In this document: piece after piece, positions 33,930 to 42,541 of the stretch
Numbering within the stretch: the stretch's first letter is position 1
Layout: every line of letters starts with the position of its first letter
The notes under the pieces: model-generated
Seen by the model: only the letters and a program-made list of their open reading frames with translations
What the model was told of the DNA's origin: nothing
Databases searched by the model: none
NCBI GenBank assembly: GCA_049999725.1
Contig: JBNGIS010024326.1
Span: forward strand, 1 to 44,716
DNA length: 44,716 nt
Source of the DNA: Haplomitrium mnioides
Taxonomy: Eukaryota > Marchantiophyta > Haplomitriopsida > Calobryales
Direction: 5' to 3'
Made by a program: the position numbers and the translations under genes

Positions 33930-34720
33930 CCGATTTAGACTATGACCAGAATAATCCAAAGTTGTCTTCATCTATTGATCACGATGTTTTTGAGGAAGTT
34001 TGAGCAGAATTACAAAAGTCATTGCAGAAATAAGTCTGATTCCGAGAACCCGAAACATTCCAGTCTAAGTTTGAAAAGGTCAAAGTGGATGAATTGCCTC
34101 AAGGATATGATTTGGCAAGGGACATTGGGGGTCGACAAGCTCATGTTACCTTTGATGAGCTATTACGAGCATTTCCCTAAGAAAAAAGAGGAGTTCATAG
34201 ACTAGCAAAAGGGAGATTGAGGAAGCTGGTTCTTTCGGTTGTCTATTCTTGGAACGCGAAAGTCCAAGATGACATGAGCACTCTGGAAGTGGATGTGGAA
34301 ATTGATGGATGCATTATTAAGAGCGTTCTGGTTGATGGAGGCTCTGGAGTTAACATCATGATCGATCAGACCATGCAAGATCTGGAAATAATAAGATTGA
34401 AGCCTACCAAGAAGATTTTGCGAATGGCTGATTAGACAAGGGTGGTTCCGATAGAAATCTTAAAAGAAGTTCCAACGATTATTGGAGGAGTTACTTTTCG
34501 ATTGGATTACGTCATAATTAAACCTCCAGTAGCTAGTTCCTATCCATTGCTGTTGGGACGACCCTAGCTATATAAGGCTGGAGTTGTCACAGATTGAAAG
34601 AAAAAGAAGATTATTTTTGGGAACGATCCGTAGATTACCTTGCCCTTAACTAAAGAAGTTTATCAGGGGGAAACAGCTGAAGAATTGCTTGGATATACTT
34701 CTGATTAGTCATTAGAAGGA
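33930..34720 (+). pseudogene. gypsy aspartic protease region
   Basis: The frame at 34217-34435 has VEIDGCIIKSVLVDGGSGVN with the active site DGGSG at 34334-34348, then TKKILRMAD. After a stop the same frame continues SSYPLLLGRP, a stop where Trp is expected, and LYKAGVV. The pre-protease block near 34100-34190 (AHVTFDELLRAFP in one frame) is also present. It cleaves the Gag-Pol polyprotein in intact relatives. Confidence 0.8.
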
Positions 34721-34799
34721 CGAGAAGAGTCATCCTGCACTATTGGGGGATTTCAGTGGTCATCAGAGGAGTCAATTGAAGAAAATTCTGGAAGACCCC

Positions 34800-36182
34800 G
34801 AGTGAAGGCTAGAGAGGAGAAACATCATACCTTGGCAACAGAAGAGGTATCCAAAGTGCAATGTTGGAATGTTGCCATGGTAGATGATTTACCCTCGAGA
34901 GCGGATGAGACAGTGGATGGTATGAGTACTATTGATGTTCTTCCTCCACCACCAGCCGAGCTTTCAGTGGTTCCAAAAGGATTCTCCAAGGAGGATCAAA
35001 TTTAGCTAATTAATATTAGTTCAAAAACTGATCCGAAAAGGCTGAAGGTGTCTAAAGAACGGGTTGAAAATTTGTTGGAGGCTTACAAGGAACTTCTAAC
35101 ATAATTTAGAGATGTGATTGCATGGAGCTACAAAGACTTGAAGGGTGTGGCGCCTCAGACATGTCAACATTGGATATATCTGGAGGAGAATGTGATTCAT
35201 GTACGATAGAGGCAATATCGCCTGAACCCCAACTTTTCATTGAAAGTAAAAGAGGAGATCCAAAAGTTGTTGAAAGTAGATTTTATATTTCCTGCGGAAA
35301 ATTCTCAATGAATGTCTCCAATGATCATTGTCCTGAAGAAGGAGGGGAAGATCCGAGTGTGTGTAGATTTTTGGAGACTGAATGTGATAACAAAGAAAGA
35401 TTTTCATCCAATAACGTTTGTTGATAGTATTCTTGATGTGGTCGTTGGGAAGGAGTGTTATTCCTTTATGGATGGATTTAGTGGCCATAATCAAATTTTG
35501 ATTCATCTTGATGATCGAGCGAAGACGACCTATACCATAGATTGGGGGACCTATGTCTACAAGGTAATGCCTTTTAGCTTATGTAATGCGCCAGCCATGT
35601 TCACAAGATTGATGATGGAAGCCTTCTGAGAATATCTTCGGGTGTTTATGGAGGTGTTCTTGGATGATTTTTGTATGCATTCCGTGACGAATATGCATTT
35701 GGGATTTCTGCGGAAGTGTTTGGACAAATGTCGGAAATTCTGAATCTGCCTACACCCAGATAAATGTTATTTCGGATTGTCCGAAGGGATACTTCTAGCT
35801 ATAAGATCTCAAGGGAGGGGATTTCCATAGATCAATCTAAAGTGAAAGTGATTACGGATCTTCCAGTACCAACAACTCTGCAGGGACTTAGAGGGTTTCT
35901 GGGGTACTACCGAAGGATGATTGATGGGTACGCCTGGATTGCAGATCCTCTAACTAAATTGTTAAGGAAATCTGAAGATTGGAACTGGATGGAAGAATGT
36001 CAAAAATTGTTTGAGAATTTGAAGCAAAGACTGAGTTCCGCTCCAGTAATAGTGGTTCCAGATTGGACCAAGAAGTTTCACGTCTACGTTGATACTTCTA
36101 GGACTGCCATAAGGGTGGTGTTGAGCCAGAAGGGGTCCAAGAAAGATGAGAATCCGATTTATTACGCCAGCAGATAGTTTTC
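34800..36182 (+). pseudogene. gypsy RT and truncated RNase H
   Basis: RT blocks: PPPPAELSVVPKGFSKEDQI at the start, IVLKKEGKIRVCVDFWRL, FMDGFSGHNQILIH, MPFSLCNAPAMF, the catalytic FLDDF at 35657-35671, and LQGLRGFLGYYRRMIDGYAW. RNase H begins DWTKKFHVYVDTSRTAIRVV and reaches IYYASR, a stop, FS, where the sequence jumps at about 36182 to the post-pol region. The rest of RNase H and all of integrase are therefore deleted. The translation is closely similar to the minus-strand pol at 6210-7653, so both are one family. Confidence 0.9.
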
Positions 36183-38615
36183 CTTTTTTTTGAATTGCTT
36201 AAAGTTTATTTTAAATCTTTTACATAATGTTTTGTTTCTACTGTGGAGTGGTTTTCAGCTTAAGGATTCCGAAATAAAGACTTTCCTGAGAGTTTTTAAA
36301 GTAAAAGGATCGTGTGAAAGGTTAAGAGAGGGAAATTTTAAGAAAATTTCTTTCATTTGGTGATGCAGAAGATCTCATGGCAAAATTGGAGTTTGGATAA
36401 GGAAACTTTGCTTCTGGTTATCACAAACTAGAGTCTGAAGTGTTTTTCAAGACAAGGTCCGAAGAGCCAAAACAGACTTAGGTCAGAAGTGGTTTTGGGA
36501 TTGTTCCAATGTGCGAATACTATTCCGATATTGGATACAAGAGGGCACCGTATTTCATGTTTATAAGCTGAAGTGGTTAAACGGATTGCATCAAATTCGA
36601 AGAGTTCATTGCTAATTATTGATACATCATGCCAAGGAGAGCGGTTCGAGCCACGAGAGCCAGAGGTGGAAGGATTACGACTCGGAGATCAGAACGAAAG
36701 AAGTTACTATTCGAATCCGGAACTCTAATAGATAGAAGCTCATAAGCGACACTTCCCATTGAAGAAATAAAGGCAAAGGAATTGAAGGGGGAAGGGACAT
36801 TTGTGCCTACAAGGCTGGTGAAGAGTCCCCATATCCTGAAGATTTCGTATGACCTGAGGAAGGTGTTGAGGAGTTGAGGGCTCTGGAACTTCGTAGGTCA
36901 CATATGGGACCATAGTTTGTAGAGCATGATTAGCCAAGGCCAGGTTGAGATGGTCGAGGTGGTGGAAGGGGAATGAGTTTTCTCATTTCGGGGCAAATTT
37001 GTTCACTATACGGAGGAGGCGGTATTGAAGATCTATTGGCTTCCCGAAGCGGATGTCCTAGAGGTAAGACTGAAGCAAGATGGGCATCTGGCCTACCTGT
37101 GTGCCGATCCTTTAGTAACCAACGATGGTTACAAGATCCAAATATTGATTGACCCACTACTGCAAGAATTTGTGCAAGTGTTTGGCACTATCTTGTTCTA
37201 GCCAAATTCTTGCTACGTAACAAAGACCAGTTTGTTTGTTCTCTTGAATGTCTGGAGAGGGCACACCAAGGGAATGGCCCAGTTTATTTACAGTAGGATC
37301 CTGACTTATTTTCGGATAAGTTGGTGAAAGAGCCTAGTGATTTGGTATGCATCATTTATTCTGCATTATATGGAGGCCAATGGGCTATGTACGCCAAAGG
37401 AAAGGGATTTTTTAGAGAAGGACAAGAGAACAATTTTCGAAGAGACAGTGTGGAAGGATGGTGTCCTTAACAAGACAGGTTGGAAACCTTGGAAGATGCC
37501 TTCAATTGAGCCGATTCCGAGAGAGGAGATTGAGATGAGGGTGTCTAATTCCCCTTATCGGAAGCCGGAGAAGAGAGCCCGAACATAGGTGAAGGAAATG
37601 TGGGTTCCGAAGATTGTTCCAACATTGGCTGCAACAAAGTTGCTTGAAGAGGTGGTTGTGTATCCACTGGCTTGTCGGAAGCCAGAGGAGGCGAGGACCA
37701 TTGATATGATTGATTTGGAAGAGGAAAGTATAGATTGGGGAAGACTCTAGAGGAGATTGATGCCTAGAGGATGGCCCAAGGAAAAGAACATGAGGCACGT
37801 TCTAGTTTGGATCCAGAGAGGGATTCATTGGCCAGTTCCGCGGCAATGTCAAAAGTTTTCTTAGAGGTGGATGATCAAGAGGAATCTGATGTTGTTCTTC
37901 TGGAGGTATGGAACGAGAGATCAGTGGAGGATCTTCGACAACCACTGGGTGTTCCAGCAACCTGCGAGGGTGATATTCTATATGTTGATCTATTGGGAGG
38001 GGAAGAAGAAGAGCCTAGCAATCCAGAAGAAGGTCTGAAGTCAACATCGGAAGAGTCTTTTGATGACCTTCCAGCCCTTCGGAAAAGGTGAAAGGAAGTC
38101 GCCAAAGGATCTGATACGGAGTCAGAGGATTGGGAGAATACATATCATCTCCTACAACAAAAGATCAAAATCAAGGAGATCAAATTGGAGAATGTGATCT
38201 GCGGAGAGTGAGAGATTTCTAAGATCATGCGAAAGACATTGGCGCATCTACAGAAGGAGCGAGAACAAGAGTCCAAAGATTTGGTACAAGTTGAGGTGTT
38301 GAAGAAGAAATTGGCAGCATTTGATGCGTTGATGAAACAGTGAGAGGAGAGTTTTGCTTTGGAAAAGGAGAAGCTATCAAGAGTTACTATGGAGGTTCAG
38401 GAAGAGAGGAGGAGAAACCAACAACTATTCGGGGAGAAAGCTCTGCTTCAATCCGATGTGTGTCAACTAATTAGAGAGATGGCGAATCTGGAGGAGCAAA
38501 AGAGAATGCATGAGGCGAAAGAGAAGGATTGGGTGAGATTGTACCAAGCTCTCCAGACTTTGAAGACAATTCAGGAAAATAGGGTCAGTATACTACAACT
38601 AAAATTGGCCAAGTG
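36183..38615 (+). pseudogene. Post-pol accessory ORF of gypsy, copy 2
   Basis: It is a direct repeat of 27826-30250. ATG at 36629 opens MPRRAVRATRARGGR, a basic N-terminus. Better preserved parts are FILHYMEANGLCTPKERDFL, EKDKRTIFEETVWKDGVLNK and EIEMRVSNSPYRKPEKRART (37337-37588), the acidic middle (37771-38091) and the coiled coil (38359-38600). At about 38615 the coiled coil is cut and fused to the interior of an LTR, losing roughly 280 bp of ORF and 930 bp of LTR. Confidence 0.62.
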
Positions 38616-39089
38616 GCAGACGACGGTGAAAAACGGTAGTAAAAAACGGCGTCGAACGGCTGAATTCCGAAGTGATTTTGTCGTGTTGCGAGCAGAGTCA
38701 AAAGTGGCGTCAGTAGTGTTGTCGTGTAGCGCGATGGTCAACGTATAGAGGGAGGTACACGGAAAGACGAACAATCCAACTTCCGAGTTGAAAGCAGCGT
38801 TGGACGGTGGCAAAAGCAATTCTTAAGCATAGCTTCCAAAGTTGTCTGTTGGAGTCAGAAGCATCGTTTTGGAAAACAAGTTATTTATCTTTTTTGGTCC
38901 TTAGAGAATTTCTAGAGTCCGATTTCTAGCCTAGAGGAGTCAAATAGGGTAGGGAGGTTGTTTTACAAGCTGAAATTGTGAGTTTTGATGAGAAAGTATG
39001 TCCTATTTTCATAATTCCATTGCCTCCCTATGTAAAAGAACCTCGAAGAGGGACGAATCGTGTATTTTTTGGATCTCCCCGTTACCACA
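38616..39089 (+). repeat. gypsy 3' LTR, 5' truncated
   Basis: It matches the second part of the LTR at 30528-31933 (about 31455 onward) and ends GTTACCACA at 39089. It closes the gypsy complex on the right, about 130 bp before the splice acceptor. Confidence 0.8.
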
Positions 39090-39221
39090 CCTACAAATTC
39101 AGACATTTGTTTAAGATGACTTGAATGTTTGTAGCACGTGAGGCTGTGTTTTGAAGTTACAAGTATCAACATTTGTTTTATTGAACTACTTTTATGTCCT
39201 TCGTGCTTTGTGATGATGCAG

Positions 39222-40961
39222 TCAAATATAATCGCCAATTGTTTCTTCATCGTGACCAACAAATGAAAGAAAGAACAAAACTTGCAAACCATCAAAGAAA
39301 ATGTTATGCCGATGGTCAAAAGTACTTGGTAGTTATCATTGATGGAATGGATCAGAAGAATACTGCTATTCCACACTGGCCTTTGCCACCAAAAAACATT
39401 GATAAAGATTGTTTGGTGGGTGTGCATGTTGTTGGTGCTTTAATGTTCAATCATGCTCTTTCTTTGAGGGTCTTCTTAACGTATGAAAACTTGGGAAGCA
39501 ATTCTAATTTGATAGTTACTTTGCTCAACAAAATATTATATGCCTTTGAAGACCCGCTGCCTCCAACTTTGTATCTTCAGTTGGACAACACGACACGAGA
39601 GAAATAGAATTCTATCCTATTTGGATATCTTAGTCTCCTTATTACCAAGAATATTTTTTGAAAAATCAAGGTGGGATTTCTCATAATTGACCATGCTCAT
39701 GATCAAATCGATCAAATGTTCAACCGATTCTCGAAACTTTTAAAACATGTCAAAGCTTTCATGACTACGAGTCTTAACGAAGCGCTTCAATTATTCTATA
39801 ATCCTACACCTCATGTGACTCTTTCGTTGGAAACTTGGGATTTCAAAATGCTTATGTAGCAACGTCCCTCTTTGGTTCAAAGGATACATGATATTACTTT
39901 TAATCAACAATTCAAGTTCCAGTTGAATGATTCCAAGGCAAAGATTTAGAACAAATAGTTTTCAACAGATGAATTTTGGCTACCTGCGGATGGTATTTGT
40001 CAACTCAAGTGCTTATCTGAAGTGGGCAGAGAAATTTTGAGTTCAATGTTGATTCCTCTCAAGGCACATTCTGAAATCAAACAATCTCAAAAGGAAGAAA
40101 GAGAAGTGGATGTCGAGAAAGCGGTATTTTCAATAAATGACAACATAAGTGAGAACTACTAGAAGTTCTTTACAGATTCTGATTTTCAATGGTGGAATGA
40201 CTTTTTTCTTTCCCAACAAGAGATTGCGGCCTACATCCTTGAAAAAAAAAGATGACGAATCGAAGCAGAATTTACCTTTCCACCCTCACAACAGTAAAAC
40301 ACTTGTAATAATTCTCAAAATGTTTGTCTAGATTCTCAGCTTGATGCTCAACAAATACAAGAAGATACACTAGTACAACAAATACTTCTACATGTCGAGA
40401 AATCTATGATGGAGCACCAAGGCCGCGAGAAGAGACTCTTTCGCACAGTACTCGATACAAGCATAAATTCGGCAATCTATATGAGATGAAAGCTAGAATG
40501 TTTATTTGTGTTGTTGGATCTCTGGATCCAAAGAGCAGACCATTTTGGATTGCCAAGTTCTCAAAGTTTTGTTATTTGATAAAGAAGATCTTCCAAACCC
40601 GAAATGAGTATGAGTTCAATAGTTTGCTTGTTTGGTTGAAGATGTATTTTTTAGACAATACTTCTTAGAAAAAATAGCAGCAACAAAAGAGAAATGCAAA
40701 TCAAAGTTGCATATTGATATACTTGATGTGACACAAATCATGATTCTGTCTTTTGATTTTCTTCTTACCCAAAAAAACCAATTGAGAAAAACCACTCTAG
40801 CTACCATCAAAGCAAATCTATTTGAGTACGAAAGATAAAAAACCCTCAATCTTGAAATGTTTCAAATAGATTCAATCACTGTCATTAACATTGAGACAAA
40901 TCAAGTAAACCTTGATGAATCTTTTGAAGTTGAATCCGACGAAGTCGAGATAAGTGACTAA
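39222..40961 (+). other. Transposase-like gene exon 3: catalytic domain
   Basis: The frame reads VKYNRQLFLHRDQQMKERTK, then the three acidic blocks: IIDGMDQKN (Asp at 39341), LQLDNTTREK (Asp at 39584) and HAHDQIDQMFNRF (Asp at 39701), all in one frame interrupted by stops at 39605 and about 39659. Later WWNDFFLSQQEIAAYILE and the FICVVGSLDPKSRPFWIAKF segment (40498-40560) suggest a C-terminal beta-rich domain. It ends with an acidic tail, SFEVESDEVEISD, and TAA at 40959. Confidence 0.75.
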
Positions 40962-41452
40962 AGTCATTCAAGAACTTTGTTCTATATTTTGTATTTTCAA
41001 GTATATTGTAATTCAAGATTATTATTTTATAAAGTACTTGAGAGAATCTTTTGAAGCATCATATTGAACTTTTCTGCCAACTTGAGCTTTTGACTTTAAA
41101 TCATTCCAAGTTGAATGTTATTCTCTATAAATGAAACCTAAGTCTTTAGTTAATATTTTTATTTGCTTTGTAAAAACCTAAATCTTCTCCAAAATGTAAG
41201 TATTTTATTTCCAACTTTATTGTTTTCTAGAAGAGTTTAAGGTTATTTTCTTGCTAAAGAATTTGCCCAAATTGATTAATTTTTTTTCTTGTTAAGACTT
41301 TGATGTAAAACTTAAAACCCTTTGCGTTGTTTGACTCAAATGTAGAGCTTTGTGCCAATTTTTACTTTTAGATTCTGAATTAGAAATCCAAATCTTTTAC
41401 GTGCATAGAGTTTGTTGCAAAAAATAAAACGTTTATAGTTTGTATCATCAGT
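40962..41452. other. 3' non-coding DNA of the transposon
   Basis: AT-rich, no gene. One isolated palindromic-core relative (TTTTACGTGCATAGAGTTTG) lies near 41395-41414. Repeat R copy 2 follows. Confidence 0.5.
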
Positions 41453-41555
41453 TGTAGAAGTGTGAATCCTATACACGCATAGACATTGATTCGCAAGCAA
41501 AACGTACAGCATACAAAAAATCTTCTGCAGAACCTAAAATCTAGGTTCTTGTCAG
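41453..41555 (+). repeat. Terminal-type repeat R, copy 2
   Basis: It matches 1-112 with about one difference per ten bases. It ends at CTTGTCAG, where the truncated LTR B starts. In copy 1 a 52-bp array follows the same point, so the right end of this transposon copy has been cut off. Confidence 0.78.
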
Positions 41556-42541
41556 TTTTAGAAGCTAATATTTTAGAAAAAGATAAAATATTGCTCAAGT
41601 AACTAGTAGAAATTTACAAAAGTGAAAACGCTCTTGTAAATCGAAAGTTATAACCGGTCAAAGTTACAAAAATGGTGTGCAAAAAAGTCAAAACAAATAG
41701 TATCTAAGGATTATAAAATAAAAATATTATTATATAAGTAGAAATCTTACTTGACAATCTTTCCAACAAGGTATAGTACATGCAAATTGAATAAGTATTA
41801 AAGACTTTATAGAGATTCTTCTAGAAGAGGCTAAATAAAGAGGAGAAAGTCAATTTGTTCCTTGACTTATTCTTTGAGAGAATTTCAAAGCATCATATTG
41901 GGAATTGTTTGTAGGGAAAAAGACAATGTGGAAAAGTATTGGATAAATTGTTGAGATTTTTTGACAAGAGAAGCTCCAAATGAGAAGCTTCTTCTTAAAA
42001 AAGAAAACAAAAGGTGGATATACTTGAGGAGCACTTTTATGATTTAATAATTAGAGAGATAATCACCTTGGATTCTTTACCTAGAGTAATAGAATATTTA
42101 ATTTTACCCCTAGTAACTATCTAGACTAGTATATAAGGAGGAGGAGAAGAGAGGAGAGGAGCTTGAGTGAGGACTTGTTTTCATTTGTGGCTTGAGACGT
42201 GAGAGTTGTGAAAGACCTTTGGAGAAGCACTTGGAGGAACTCTTGGAGGAGCTACTTTGAAGACTTATTGGAAGGCAAGCAGCTGAGGAGTGGTATTATA
42301 TAGAGTGAGGAGTTTGTTGAGAGCTAGAAGGGTGAGAGCAAGAGTTGTTTTGTTTGAGAGAACTTGGAGTAAAGAGTAGAGAATTCTAATATATTTCGTA
42401 TTGAGTACTTATGTTTGGTAGACTTTGTAGAACTTGTTGTGTTTGATAATTGCAGCCACACTCCAGCCCACCTCTCATATTCAATGTGCACTCAACATCA
42501 AAGTCATATGAGGAGACTCAGGTGAAGCCTTTAGCTTCATA
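41556..42541 (+). repeat. LTR B, 5' truncated, same family as solo LTR A
   Basis: It matches 16402-17351 of LTR A (blocks TTATAACCGGTCAAAGTTAC, CACCTTGGATTCTTTACCTA and TGCACTCAACATCAAAGTCA) and ends TTAGCTTCATA, the worn form of CTAGCTTCACA. The first 181 bp are missing at the junction with repeat R. Its promoter-like TATATAAGGAGGAGG lies near 42131. A possible very degenerate PBS (GTTCCGTTGTTGAGACC) starts a few bases after the LTR end, which would make it the 5' LTR of the element continuing to the right. Confidence 0.85.

Larger units (their letters stand above)
27255..39221 (+). other. 11,967-bp intron hosting a gypsy complex
   Basis: Donor GT at 27255-27256; acceptor GATGATGCAG ends at 39221. 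Removing it joins the frames in phase 1 (one base of a Val codon from exon 2, two from exon 3), right where the conserved protein should continue. The ends are original intron DNA: 27300-27825 has three isolated palindromic cores (near 27450, 27630 and 27722). The middle is retroelement. Confidence 0.72.
25529..40961 (+). pseudogene. DUF7869-like transposase candidate (decayed)
   Basis: Model: exon 1 from ATG 25529 to about 25742, exon 2 about 26041-27254, an intron of 11,967 bp, exon 3 39222-40961 ending at TAA. Exon 2 has CCRNNCLSLC, FTLSGGTFVYRRAF, VREWMDNF and VKIPKCNRFAICETCEEI; exon 3 has three acidic blocks, IIDGMDQKN, LQLDNTTREK and HAHDQIDQMFNRF, then a C-terminal FICVVGSLDPKSRPFWIAKF domain. 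This order fits the family I know as DUF7869-type (cysteine motif, then an RNase H-like domain with D/D/D-E residues), consistent with a DDE-type transposase; the name is from memory and unsearched. Stops and frameshifts show it is inactive. It is divergent to the methyltransferase gene. Confidence 0.72.

Noticed and set aside
20191-41555. Terminal inverted repeats for the DNA transposon
   Set aside because: I compared the DNA near 20200-20500 with 41000-41555 and found only the shared palindromic cores; the right end is cut by LTR B.
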